A DNA stretch of 64,000 bases from Alphaproteobacteria bacterium (GTDB taxonomy: Bacteria; Pseudomonadota; Alphaproteobacteria; Micavibrionales; Micavibrionaceae): the NCBI GenBank assembly GCA_020443295.1, contig JAGRIJ010000005.1:60324-124323 (forward strand), written 5' to 3'. How positions within the stretch are numbered: position 1 is the first letter of the stretch; every line of letters begins with the position of its first letter. Made by a program: the position numbers and the translations under genes. A model generated the notes under the pieces. It was given only the letters and a program-made list of their open reading frames with translations. It was not told the DNA's origin and did not search any database. Shown one piece after another: positions 1 to 9,395 of the stretch.

Positions 1-1261
1 AAAGCTCTTCTCCTGTTTCATGAAAGTGCGCCCAGTTTCTGGCCATCAGCATGTCGTTCGTCAGGTCATGAGTGGACGGGGCGGCAACAGAGATATACTG
101 ATCCTGCTGGCCCGTCAGATACCGGGTCGCTTCGGCCACGCGGGCCGCATCATGAAAGCGGTCCCTATTTTGTTCCATCCATACGCCGAGTTCGATTTTT
201 GCATCGTACACGGCCTGCAAGGCGGTTGTGAGTTCGGCCGGCAAGTCGGCTCGGTTTACGCTTCCGTCATGCCAACCGCGGAAATTCATGTCATCCATGT
301 AATATTCCAGAAAGTCGTGCAGGTTCTCGAATCCAGTTTGTTCCAGTATGGCGTTCTTGATCGGTTGCAGGCGGGTTTCAAGCTCGGTGATTTTGCTTCG
401 GTATATTTCCTGAAAAGCGGGAGTCTGCGCGTAGTTTCTCAGTGTGCTGTCTATGGACAGCTCTGGATTGCCGCTGGAGCGCATGGTTCCGACTTTTTCC
501 ACGGTTTGCCGCCAGCCGTGAAACCGGAAATCCTGCAGCCCTTCTCCAGCCCGATCTCCCTGATAGTCGTTCAGGAGTTGTTGCATGAACGGACCATTGT
601 CATAGCGGGTGTTTGTGGAATCAAATAAACGATGCGAGAAAGGCGCGGCAAAAGGTGCTTCGCCATCGTAGGTCACCATCAAGTTAAAGGTCGATACAGG
701 TGTGTCGCCGTTTCGCAGCATTAGGTCCTGTGCCCCTATGTCGGCAAACATTTCCGCTGACCTAGAGTTGGCGTGAGATCCAATAATCCAGCCGTTTGGA
801 CCGAGTTTTTCATCCGCACGGATACGCGGGTCCAGCCCATGCATCGTTTCGTGAACGATGATCCGCGCATATCTGTGAATATCCTCAAACGTCATGTCAT
901 CGGGATCTTTTCCCTGATTATCCGGGTCCCATGCGGCGGCAATGGCAATAAACCGGCCGTCGGGAAGGGTTGTACTCAGGGAGTGACCGTTGAGGTCTTG
1001 TTTGAACTTGTCATAGTTATCGTACCCCAGGGCTTTTTGCAGGTCCTTGACGCTCATGTCGAAGCTGCGGGCAATCCGTCGGATTTCCTGATCGGGATCG
1101 GCGAGGTGATCGAAGATTTCAACTGAGCCGCGCATTTCAGGCATTTCCGCGTAAAGCGATTCGCGGATTTCATTCAGCATGCGGTGGTAGCCTGCCCGCC
1201 CACGGTAGATGTCTTCAGGATTTTCGGGTGTCGCTGCACCGGGTGCGCCGCCGTGTCCCAC
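1..1261 (-). CDS. Putative zincin-type metallopeptidase, partial (runs off left edge)
   Basis: An open frame reads leftwards from a GTG at 1261 to the window edge without a stop, so about 420 residues are visible and the C-terminus is missing. The GTG start is supported by AAGGGG seven bases upstream. Residues ~137-141 are HETMH, a zinc-binding HExxH helix. About 28 residues later comes SAEMFAD, which resembles the segment carrying the third (Glu) ligand in gluzincins such as anthrax lethal factor-like (ATLF) domains. No signal peptide is visible in the Gly/Pro-rich N-terminus. The metallopeptidase call rests on these motifs; the substrate is unknown. It is transcribed away from ilvC's terminator region and its further neighbours lie outside the window. 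Confidence 0.6.
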   Translation of the reverse strand, partial: MGHGGAPGAATPENPEDIYRGRAGYHRMLNEIRESLYAEMPEMRGSVEIFDHLADPDQEIRRIARSFDMSVKDLQKALGYDNYDKFKQDLNGHSLSTTLPDGRFIAIAAAWDPDNQGKDPDDMTFEDIHRYARIIVHETMHGLDPRIRADEKLGPNGWIIGSHANSRSAEMFADIGAQDLMLRNGDTPVSTFNLMVTYDGEAPFAAPFSHRLFDSTNTRYDNGPFMQQLLNDYQGDRAGEGLQDFRFHGWRQTVEKVGTMRSSGNPELSIDSTLRNYAQTPAFQEIYRSKITELETRLQPIKNAILEQTGFENLHDFLEYYMDDMNFRGWHDGSVNRADLPAELTTALQAVYDAKIELGVWMEQNRDRFHDAARVAEATRYLTGQQDQYISVAAPSTHDLTNDMLMARNWAHFHETGEEL

Positions 1262-1340
1262 TTCTATACCCCTTATATTTCTTTATTTTTTATTGGGTTC
1301 ATTCTACAAAGTTTTAGTCAGGAATGCCATTTCTTTATGA

Positions 1341-1366
1341 AAAAACCCTCCGAGGGGAGGGTTTTT
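1341..1366 (-). terminator. Rho-independent terminator downstream of ilvC
   Basis: The hairpin CCCTCC / GGAGGG with a four-base loop is flanked by runs of A and T on both sides, so it can work in either direction. It lies 26 bases past the ilvC stop and is best read as the ilvC terminator on the minus strand. Confidence 0.8.
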
Positions 1367-1391
1367 GTAATCTTTAATTAAAAACAACGAG

Positions 1392-2471
<1,080 letters not shown>

Positions 2472-2503
2472 TCAAATTATTCTCTTGTTTTGCAAGCCTA
2501 GGC

Positions 2504-2532
2504 AATAAACAGGTTTTTTTTCCAAGAATCAA
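2504..2532 (-). promoter_or_regulatory. ilvC: Candidate sigma-70 promoter of ilvC
   Basis: Read on the minus strand, TTGATT and TTTATT are separated by 17 bases, ending about 50 bases upstream of the ilvC ATG. It was found by eye only. The remaining upstream sequence (2533-2728) holds no convincing leader peptide. Confidence 0.45.
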
Positions 2533-2728
2533 GAAAAACAAGCGGTTCAGGGGCCTTTCGGGTGCCATATTTCAGCCGTTTGGGCAAGAAAATTTCCTTT
2601 TTTCAGGCGAAATTTCGTCATGTTTTTCCAGTAAAATAAGATTCGAGCACAGGGGAAATATTCCGTGTTCATGGTAAGGCGAGCGAGACTCTTTTAATTA
2701 ATAAGCACTTGCTAAGAGAGTTGCCGCT

Positions 2729-3298
2729 ATGAGAATTTTTACCAAAGATGAAGTCAAAGCCTGTCTTTTGGGCTGTTTCGAGATTTTCCTGTTTATGCCG
2801 AAAGGGATCGAGCGTTTTGGGGCCTCTGCGCCTACTGCAGTAAAGTCGTTCCTGATCCCCCTGGTCCTTTCCCCGCTTTTACTGGCGGTTCTGGTCGGGT
2901 TTTCGTCGGGCTTTTCGTTCAGCTATTTGCTCACGCTTCATTTAGCGCGGGTTTTTCTGACATCCGTCCTGTTTCTGGCGGTTGTGTATATCATGACGAA
3001 GCAATATGGGCGGGAGGAGCATTTCATGCGGTTTGTCACAGTGAATAACTGGATGAATATTCCCTCCGCGATTCTGCTCTTTCCTGTCCTGGTTTGTCTT
3101 GTGCTGGGCGTGGACCGTTCGGCGTATGAGAATTATGCCCTGTTTATTACGCTGGTTGGTTATGTCTATACAGGTTTTATCATTTCTAAAAGTTTCAAAC
3201 TGCCGTGGGAAATGGGGGCGTTTATCGCGATCATGGGGCTTGCGATCGATCAGCATGCACTGGATCTTACACGCCAGCTTCACGGGTTTATCGGTTAA
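2729..3298 (+). CDS. Membrane protein of unknown function
   Basis: This is a 189-residue protein with four to five hydrophobic segments (about residues 40-65, 67-88, 105-128, 133-152 and 160-175) and a short charged N-terminus, so it is probably an integral inner-membrane protein. No catalytic motif is recognised. Its layout is vaguely like Yip1-type small membrane proteins, but I would not assign a family. It sits on the opposite strand between ilvC and ilvH and its stop codon directly abuts the ilvH stop (convergent, zero gap). Its function is unknown and nothing ties it to branched-chain amino acids apart from position. Confidence 0.75.
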   Translation: MRIFTKDEVKACLLGCFEIFLFMPKGIERFGASAPTAVKSFLIPLVLSPLLLAVLVGFSSGFSFSYLLTLHLARVFLTSVLFLAVVYIMTKQYGREEHFMRFVTVNNWMNIPSAILLFPVLVCLVLGVDRSAYENYALFITLVGYVYTGFIISKSFKLPWEMGAFIAIMGLAIDQHALDLTRQLHGFIG

Positions 3299-3874
3299 TC
3301 AATTTCCAATGACTTCTTTGCCGCGGGAAATCGCGGCTACGCCGGTGCGGCTGACATCCGCCAGACCCAAGGGGCGCATCAGGTCGATGAAGGCGTTGAT
3401 TTTTTCCGCTGCTCCGGTCAGTTCGAAGACAAAGGACTCCAGCGTGCTGTCTACCGCGCGGGCGCGGAAAATATCTGCGATCCGCAACGCTTCGATCCGT
3501 TTGTCTCCTGTGCAGACCACCTTGACCAGCGCCAGTTCGCGCGAGACGAAAGCGCTTTCAATGGTGAGGTCGGAAACTTTCAGGACAGGGACAAGCCGTC
3601 CCAGTTGCGCCTTGATCTGTTCGATGACATGAGGGGTTCCCTTGCATACGATCGTAATGCGCGAGAGGTGCTCCGCGTGATCCGTTTCTGCGACGGTCAG
3701 GCTTTCGATATTATAGCCGCGCCCGGAGAACAGCCCGATGACGCGGGCGAGCACGCCGGGCTCATTATTTACAAGAATCGCCAGCGTATGAGATTCAATG
3801 GCCTCTTCTTTCGGGCCGGGACCATAAACGCTCTTGTTGTTGCGGTCTTTGCGTTGCGTATTGTTCTTTGCCAT
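3299..3874 (-). CDS. ilvH: Acetolactate synthase small (regulatory) subunit
   Basis: The regulatory subunit binds valine and confers feedback inhibition on the large catalytic subunit IlvI/IlvB. The N-terminal ACT domain is clear at about residues 28-100 (LAILVNNEPGVLARVIGLFS), followed by the C-terminal small-subunit domain. At 191 residues it is longer than the usual 160-170 because of a polar Asn/Lys-rich N-terminal extension of about 25 residues. It normally sits directly after ilvI; here it lies about 3 kb downstream of ilvI with kup inserted on the other strand, so it needs its own promoter, which I could not identify. Confidence 0.95.
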   Translation of the reverse strand: MAKNNTQRKDRNNKSVYGPGPKEEAIESHTLAILVNNEPGVLARVIGLFSGRGYNIESLTVAETDHAEHLSRITIVCKGTPHVIEQIKAQLGRLVPVLKVSDLTIESAFVSRELALVKVVCTGDKRIEALRIADIFRARAVDSTLESFVFELTGAAEKINAFIDLMRPLGLADVSRTGVAAISRGKEVIGN

Positions 3875-4019
3875 GCGCCAGATGTACCAGAATCATGCCG
3901 TGATTGAAAGTATAAACAAGACGGTTTTTAGCGGTTTTCTCCGGGTTTGATGGTTCGATTTGCAAATGCCACATTTTTGACGTAAAGTTCGCCCTCTGAA
4001 TTTTCACGGAGCGGTAGTA

Positions 4020-5939
4020 TTGCAGAGTGTAGAAAAGGCTGGTTCTGAAGAAGGCGAAGAAGATCCCGCGCAGACGGCCAAAGAAAAAAGAGAGTTCAGG
4101 CTCCTTGTTTTAGGGTGTATCGGTGTTGTTTATGGCGATATCGGGACCAGCCCGCTTTATGCTTTCAGGGAAGCCTCGAAGTATGCCGTTATTGATGGGC
4201 ATCTCAATCCCACAGAAATATACGGTTTGCTGTCCCTGATTATCTGGGCGCTGATCCTTATTGTCACCGTCAAATATGTTTTGACCCTTCTGAAAGTCGA
4301 TAACCACGGAGAGGGCGGCATTCTCTCTCTGATGGCGCTGGCAAAAAAGTCCGAGGGAGTCTGGCGTGCCCTGATTTTTACGGCCGGGCTGCTTGGGGCT
4401 GGGCTTTTCTTCGGCGATGCCTGTATTACACCGGCCATTTCGGTCATGTCGGCGGTAGAAGGTCTGGAGGTTCTTTCTCCCCAGCTGGAACCTTATGTTT
4501 TGCCGATTGTTATCGTGATTCTCTTGAGTTTGTGCTACGCGCAGAAACACGGTACCGAACAGGTTTCAAAGTATTTTGGGCCGGTTACGGCGATCTGGTT
4601 CTCGGTTATGGCGATCATGGGCCTGACGTGGATTTTGAAGGCTCCGTCCGTGCTTTTGTCGTTTATCCCTTTTTACGGCATTGAATTTCTGATCACTCAT
4701 CTCGATATCGGCTTCCTTGTTCTGGGAGCCGTTTTCCTTTCAGTAACGGGTGCGGAAGCTCTTTATACCGATCTGGGTCATTTTGGACGCAGACCTATTG
4801 CTTTTGCCTGGCTGCGGTTCGTTTTTCCGTGCCTGATCATGAATTATCTCGGGCAGGGCGCCATGGTCCTTTCCCTGGACCACGTTCCCGAAAGCCCTTT
4901 TTTCGAAATGTTTCCCGCGTACCTTCTGATGCCGATCATCGTTCTGGCCACACTTGCGACGATTATCGCCAGCCAAGCCGTGATTACAGGCGCTTTCTCG
5001 ATAGCGCGACAGGCGGTTCAGATGGGGCTGCTGCCGTGGCTTGAGATCCGGCATACATCGGCCGATCACCGGGGGCAGATTTATATGCCTCAGATCAACC
5101 GCTGGCTTTTCTATGTCATTATCCTGCTTTGCTTCATTTTCGGTACGTCCGAGAAAATGGCCTCGGCTTACGGTATTGCCGTGACGGGCGATATGATGAT
5201 TACGACCATGCTTTCTTCTTACGTGCTGTGGAAGGTGATCGGGAAGCCCGGGAAACAGATTTTGCCGTATCTGGTTTTCTTCCTTTTTATCGAGGGTATG
5301 TTCTGGCTCTCGAATATCACGAAGCTGTTCCAGGGCGGTTTCCTGCCGCTCCTGATCGCCGGTTACGTCGTGCTGTCCATGTCGATCTGGGTGCGGGGTA
5401 CGCGTTATCTGCGCAAGCGTGTGCGCAGGATGTCCTTTCAACTGACCGATCTTCTGGAGAGCCTTGAGCGCAACCCCCCGCTGCTGGCGGATGGAACGGC
5501 CGTTTTCCTGACCCGCGAGCCATCCTATGCGCCGCTGGCCCTGATCAAGAATCTCAAGCACAATAAGGTTTTCCATACGCACAATATTATTGTTGCGGTG
5601 ATGTTCTCGCAGTTTCCCAAGGTGCCCGACGAGCAGCGGGTGACCGTTGTTCCCGTGACCTCGGCTGTGACCAAGGTTTATGTGCATTACGGATTTATGG
5701 AGAGTCCCGATATTCCGCGTGCGCTGGCTCTGGCTGCGAGCAAGGGGGCGACAATCGACTTTGAAAACCTGTCCTATTTCGTCGGACACCGGACGCTTCT
5801 TCCCGATCCGCGCCGGGGGCTGCCGCTCTGGCAAGCGCAGTTTTTCACCAATATGGCGAACGCTGCCGCTACGCCCACCGACTTTTACCGCCTGCCGTCG
5901 AACCGGGTGGTGGAAATCGGGATCCAGATGCCCATTTAA
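4020..5939 (+). CDS. kup: Kup-family low-affinity potassium uptake transporter
   Basis: Kup proteins are inner-membrane K+/H+ symporters. The 639-residue length, the signature GDIGTSPLYAF near residues 39-49, about 12 hydrophobic segments and a soluble C-terminal domain of ~170 residues all fit the family. The chosen start is TTG at 4020, with GGAG eight bases upstream. No in-frame ATG occurs before the conserved first membrane segment at an appropriate position. The N-terminal ~25 residues are acidic and cytoplasmic. It is flanked by minus-strand genes on both sides, so it is transcribed alone; its insertion separates ilvH from ilvI. No cyclic-di-AMP riboswitch is evident upstream. Confidence 0.96.
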   Translation: MQSVEKAGSEEGEEDPAQTAKEKREFRLLVLGCIGVVYGDIGTSPLYAFREASKYAVIDGHLNPTEIYGLLSLIIWALILIVTVKYVLTLLKVDNHGEGGILSLMALAKKSEGVWRALIFTAGLLGAGLFFGDACITPAISVMSAVEGLEVLSPQLEPYVLPIVIVILLSLCYAQKHGTEQVSKYFGPVTAIWFSVMAIMGLTWILKAPSVLLSFIPFYGIEFLITHLDIGFLVLGAVFLSVTGAEALYTDLGHFGRRPIAFAWLRFVFPCLIMNYLGQGAMVLSLDHVPESPFFEMFPAYLLMPIIVLATLATIIASQAVITGAFSIARQAVQMGLLPWLEIRHTSADHRGQIYMPQINRWLFYVIILLCFIFGTSEKMASAYGIAVTGDMMITTMLSSYVLWKVIGKPGKQILPYLVFFLFIEGMFWLSNITKLFQGGFLPLLIAGYVVLSMSIWVRGTRYLRKRVRRMSFQLTDLLESLERNPPLLADGTAVFLTREPSYAPLALIKNLKHNKVFHTHNIIVAVMFSQFPKVPDEQRVTVVPVTSAVTKVYVHYGFMESPDIPRALALAASKGATIDFENLSYFVGHRTLLPDPRRGLPLWQAQFFTNMANAAATPTDFYRLPSNRVVEIGIQMPI

Positions 5940-5965
5940 GAAAAAAAGAGATAAAAGAACGGTTA

Positions 5966-6679
5966 TTAGCCGGCTTCGTAATCGTCGGTTACCGCAACCT
6001 CTGCCACAGCGGGTGCGGCAGATACATTTTCCCACTGGGGCATTCTGACTTCACCAGACATGATCTTATCCAGGAAAGAGTGGGGGTCTTTGCGGTGGTT
6101 GATAGCCGCATAGCGAAAAATACTGGGCGCTTCCTCGCGGAGAACCGCGTACCTTTCATCCGCCTGTAATGTGGAGGTCGTTTCCATCACTTCGCGGAGA
6201 AATCCCCTCGGGTTGCTGGGGTATTTCGCCGCGGCAAGGTTGATCAGGCCCGACTGGTCGCGCAAGGATTCGAATTCCGGGTCTTGAGAAATGTTGGTGA
6301 AAGAGCTGCCCTGATAGAGGGTCAACGGCACCATTTTCGCCGGATCGGCCTGAGAGCCGAAAGCCTGCATGTTTTCGCGCAATTCCGCGAGCAGAATTCT
6401 GCCGATTGCCGGGTAGGAATCTTTGGGAATTTCCATCTTGTTTCTGTCGCACATGAGCTGGAAGCGAATCATGAGGTTGGTCAGGGCTTCCTGCATAGAG
6501 GCCCGGTTGAAGCCTCCGGACAGGCCCTGTAGGGAGGAATCGACGGCCTGCTCAATGGCAAGGCGGGCATCTTCGGGGGTTCTCGCTTCGCCGCGCAAAA
6601 GCTTGTCGCGCTGAGCCTGTGCAGCCCGCGCTTCATCAACAAAGCCTACGACATCGAATTCTGTTTCCGGTCCTGCCAT
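5966..6679 (-). CDS. Hypothetical protein, soluble
   Basis: This 237-residue, mostly helical, hydrophilic protein has no signal peptide or membrane segment. I recognise no family. The last ~25 residues are Ala/Val-rich and acidic and look disordered. It starts at ATG with GCGGGAAA just upstream. It lies 193 bases downstream of ilvI on the same strand and converges with kup. Read-through from ilvI is possible, but a candidate promoter (TTCGAC, 18-base spacer, TATGAT on the minus strand at 6719-6748) could drive it separately. Function is unknown. Confidence 0.7.
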   Translation of the reverse strand: MAGPETEFDVVGFVDEARAAQAQRDKLLRGEARTPEDARLAIEQAVDSSLQGLSGGFNRASMQEALTNLMIRFQLMCDRNKMEIPKDSYPAIGRILLAELRENMQAFGSQADPAKMVPLTLYQGSSFTNISQDPEFESLRDQSGLINLAAAKYPSNPRGFLREVMETTSTLQADERYAVLREEAPSIFRYAAINHRKDPHSFLDKIMSGEVRMPQWENVSAAPAVAEVAVTDDYEAG

Positions 6680-6872
6680 TTTCCCGCTTTTTCGCTATCG
6701 GTTCAGGATTAGGGAGTAATCATAACGCCAAAATTGCGTTTTGTCGAATTTTTTCATGATTTCATGCCGAGAAGGGGTTCGCCGTTTGCCCCGAACCTTA
6801 TGACGGGAGTAATGTTTCCGTCATATGCTCATGTAAATCAAATGCTTAGGTTCAATTTGTTTTCTGTTCCGG

Positions 6873-8669
6873 CTAGACCAACGTTTTGTCGAATTTTTCC
6901 GCATCCGGGGACAAAATCATCTCATTATGCGCCTTTCCGGAGGGGATCATGGGGAAGCAGTTTTCCGTCTGATCCACGCAGACATCGACCAAAGTGACCT
7001 TGGGCGTGTGCATCATTTCCTTAATCACATCATCCAGTTCGTCCGGCGTTTTCGCCCGTAACCCAATGCCGCCGTAGGCTTCGGCCAGCTTGACGAAGTC
7101 GGGCAGGGAGTCGGTATAGCTTTCGGAATAGCGCTCGCCGTGCAGGAGTTGCTGCCACTGGCGGACCATGCCCATCCACTGGTTGTTCAGGATGAAAACC
7201 TTAACGGGCAGGCGGTACTGCACGGCGCTGCTCATCTCCTGAATGTTCATCAGGATGGAGGCTTCGCCGGCCACGTCGATCACAAGGCCCTTGGGGTGGG
7301 CGATCTGGACGCCAATCGCGGCGGGCAGACCGTAACCCATCGTGCCGAGGCCGCCGGACGTCATCCAGCGGTTGGGTTCATCGAAGGGGAGGAACTGGGC
7401 CGCCCACATCTGGTGCTGACCAACCTCTGTCGTAATGAACTGCTGGCGTTTGTCCTGGGCGAGGAAATGGCGCAGCCGCTGGAGCGCGTATTGCGGTTTG
7501 ATAATCTTCTTGTCGTTCTTGTAGGCCAGACAATTAACCGCGCGCCAGTGATTGATCTGTTCCCACCATTTGTCCAGAGCCTTGTGGTCGGCTTTGTAGC
7601 CCTTTTTCTTCCAGACCTTAATCATGGCTTCGAGCGCTTTTGTGCTGTCGGCCACGATACCCAGATCGACATGGATGTTCTTGTTGATCGAACTGGGGTC
7701 GATATCGACATGGATTTTCCGGGATTCCGGGGAGAATTTGTCGGTGCGGCCTGTGACGCGGTCATCGAAACGCGCGCCGATATTGATCATCACATCGCAA
7801 TCGTGCATCGACCAGTTGGCTTCGAACGTGCCGTGCATACCGACCATTCCCAGCCATTGCTGGTCGGAGGCCGGAAAGGCGCCGAGGCCCATCAGGGTGC
7901 TGGTGATCGGGTATCCCGTGAGCCTGACGAGTTCGCGCAAGGCTTTGGACGCCGCCGGGCCGGAATTGATAACGCCGCCGCCGGTATAAAAGACCGGGCG
8001 CTTGGCTTCTGCCATCATTTCCACGGCCAGTTCGATCAGCTCCATATCCGGTTCCGTCTGCGGGGTGTAGCGGTGGCTCATTTTCGAGTTTTTGGGCGTG
8101 TAGTAGGGGCCTTGCGCGAACTGGATATCCTTCGGGATATCGATGACGACCGGGCCGGGGCGACCGGAGCGGGCAACGTGGAAGGCTTCGTGCATGACAT
8201 TCGAGAGGTCGTTGATATCCTTGACGAGGAAATTATGCTTGGTGCAGGCGCGGGTGATGCCCGTGGTGTCCGCTTCCTGAAAGGCGTCGGTGCCGATCAG
8301 GAAGGTCGGGACCTGTCCGGTGATACAGACGACCGGGATGGAATCCATCAGCGCATCGGTCAGGCCCGTAACGGCGTTGGTGGCACCGGGACCCGACGTC
8401 ACCAGAGCTGCGCCAACCTTTCCGGTCGAGCGGGCATAGCCTTCTGCCGCGTGCAGGGCGCCCTGTTCATGCCGGGCGAGGATGTGCCTGATCTTTTTTT
8501 GCTGGAAGAGAGCATCGTAAATGGGCAGGACCGCGCCGCCGGGATAGCCGAAAATGGTGTCCACGCCCTGATCGATCAGCGCCTGAATTACGATTTCCGC
8601 GCCTGATATTTCCTTGGCGGGCTTTTGCTTCGGCTCCGGGGGTTCCGGTTTTACTGCTGTTAACGTCAT
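6873..8669 (-). CDS. ilvI: Acetolactate synthase large (catalytic) subunit
   Basis: This ThDP- and FAD-dependent enzyme condenses pyruvate with pyruvate or 2-oxobutyrate, the first common step of branched-chain amino acid synthesis. The 598 residues show the three usual domains: an N-terminal pyrimidine-binding domain with the activating Glu in RHEQGALHAAEGYAR, a central FAD-associated domain, and a C-terminal pyrophosphate domain. The usual GDG/GDA metal motif reads AGEASILMN, with Glu in place of Asp. An N-terminal extension rich in Pro and Lys precedes the conserved part. The start is ATG with AAGGCAAAGAG upstream. Expression is controlled by a leader-peptide attenuator about 120-250 bases upstream. 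It could equally be called ilvB. Confidence 0.96.
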   Translation of the reverse strand: MTLTAVKPEPPEPKQKPAKEISGAEIVIQALIDQGVDTIFGYPGGAVLPIYDALFQQKKIRHILARHEQGALHAAEGYARSTGKVGAALVTSGPGATNAVTGLTDALMDSIPVVCITGQVPTFLIGTDAFQEADTTGITRACTKHNFLVKDINDLSNVMHEAFHVARSGRPGPVVIDIPKDIQFAQGPYYTPKNSKMSHRYTPQTEPDMELIELAVEMMAEAKRPVFYTGGGVINSGPAASKALRELVRLTGYPITSTLMGLGAFPASDQQWLGMVGMHGTFEANWSMHDCDVMINIGARFDDRVTGRTDKFSPESRKIHVDIDPSSINKNIHVDLGIVADSTKALEAMIKVWKKKGYKADHKALDKWWEQINHWRAVNCLAYKNDKKIIKPQYALQRLRHFLAQDKRQQFITTEVGQHQMWAAQFLPFDEPNRWMTSGGLGTMGYGLPAAIGVQIAHPKGLVIDVAGEASILMNIQEMSSAVQYRLPVKVFILNNQWMGMVRQWQQLLHGERYSESYTDSLPDFVKLAEAYGGIGLRAKTPDELDDVIKEMMHTPKVTLVDVCVDQTENCFPMIPSGKAHNEMILSPDAEKFDKTLV

Positions 8670-8783
8670 CTCTTTGCCTTTCCAAGTCTTTTTTCCGGGT
8701 CTGTTTTCGGGCCGGCTGTCCGAAAATTGGACGTAACCTACCCTATTTTTCTGAAAATGTTGAGTTTTTTACGCAGACAGGCA

Positions 8784-8821
8784 TAAAAAAACGCCCCTTC
8801 GGGTTTTCCGGGGGCGCTGCG
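8784..8821 (-). terminator. Attenuator terminator of the ilvI leader
   Basis: On the minus strand a hairpin with outer arms CGCCCC and GGGGCG is followed by seven T. It lies between the leader peptide gene and ilvI. The 5' arm plus the bases just before it (8811-8821, read CGCAGCGCCCC) can instead pair with GGGGAGCTGCG at 8850-8860 inside the leader peptide gene, which would break the terminator. The two mutually exclusive structures are what a ribosome-controlled attenuator requires. Confidence 0.88.
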
Positions 8822-8842
8822 TTTATGCTTGTTTTCCAATGC

Positions 8843-8917
8843 CTAAGCGCGCAGCTCCCCTTTTTCGAGGACTACGAGGACAAGCACCACCACAACATTA
8901 TTCAGAATATTGCTCAT
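8843..8917 (-). CDS. ilv leader peptide (transcription attenuator)
   Basis: This 24-codon gene is too short for ordinary gene finding. It begins ATG-AGC-AAT-ATT-CTG and codons 8-17 read VVVVLVLVVL, ten consecutive Val/Leu codons; an Ile and another Leu occur at codons 4-5. The TAG stop lies 26 bases before the attenuator hairpin. By analogy with E. coli ivbL and ilvL, a ribosome stalled on the Val/Leu run when charged tRNA is scarce would leave codons 20-23 free to form the antiterminator, so ilvI is transcribed; a ribosome reaching the stop would cover them and the terminator would form. The Shine-Dalgarno sequence is weak (AAGA region) and a near-leaderless start is possible. Confidence 0.87.
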   Translation of the reverse strand: MSNILNNVVVVLVLVVLEKGELRA

Positions 8918-9026
8918 AGTTTAGCAGTATCTTATGATTTGATGCAGCGCAAGGAAATTTGCTTTGAACGGCTTTTTTTGTTATACGAAGGCGTAATAAA
9001 TTATCTTGGTGGGAGGGGTGAGTGAT

Positions 9027-9395
9027 ATGGACCAGCATCTCAATTCGTTACAAGAATGGCGCGATTTGCCTGCGGGTGAGGGCTATAATGCTTTTACTTA
9101 CGATTTTGCTGAAATCGTCCTCAAACATTATCCGCAGCTTGGAGCGACACCGGAGGGGCTGACCGATGTTGTTTATGCCTGTGAGGAATACGGCACCCAA
9201 AAGTATGAGGATCTGTATCGTTCAGGGCAGATGACGGACCAGGATCTTCTGGCGCATTATCATTTTCAGGTCGGACTTCCGGGCGGCGACTTCGAAGGGA
9301 TAGTTCTTGGCGACCAGAAATACGAATTCCATTCCTTTTATGAGCGCCTTGATGTGATCGGCAAGCCGCCTGCGGATGAGTTTGCTCACAGCTGA
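9027..9395 (+). CDS. Hypothetical small soluble protein
   Basis: This 122-residue acidic protein has no signal peptide or membrane segment. The ATG at 9027 is preferred over an upstream in-frame TTG because GGGAGGGG lies at a suitable distance. The sequence includes ALGATPEG-like polar stretches and several aromatic residues, and no family is recognised. It overlaps the end of the convergent miaA gene by 10 bases and shares its upstream region (8918-9026) with the divergent ilv leader. Function is unknown. Confidence 0.65.
   Translation: MDQHLNSLQEWRDLPAGEGYNAFTYDFAEIVLKHYPQLGATPEGLTDVVYACEEYGTQKYEDLYRSGQMTDQDLLAHYHFQVGLPGGDFEGIVLGDQKYEFHSFYERLDVIGKPPADEFAHS

Noticed and set aside
20..1381. 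Three plus-strand open frames (20-628, 773-1126, 1184-1381)
   Set aside because: They are shadows of the partial minus-strand metallopeptidase gene, which has an uninterrupted frame, a start with a ribosome site and motif support.
2533..2728. Possible second attenuator leader upstream of ilvC
   Set aside because: The only candidate minus-strand frame is not enriched in Val, Leu or Ile codons and no terminator/antiterminator pair is visible.
3875..4019. Possible c-di-AMP riboswitch upstream of kup
   Set aside because: The region is only 145 bases long, shared with the divergent ilvH start, and no conserved elements were recognised.
6734..6997. Open frame of 87 codons on the plus strand
   Set aside because: It overlaps the 3' end of ilvI antisense and contains no supporting ribosome site.
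7140..8606. Open frame of 488 codons on the plus strand
   Set aside because: It is an antisense shadow of ilvI, which has a clear family match and full length on the minus strand.
8825..9025. Open frame of 66 codons on the plus strand
   Set aside because: It lies antisense over the ilv leader peptide and attenuator, whose structure explains this region, and it has no ribosome site.
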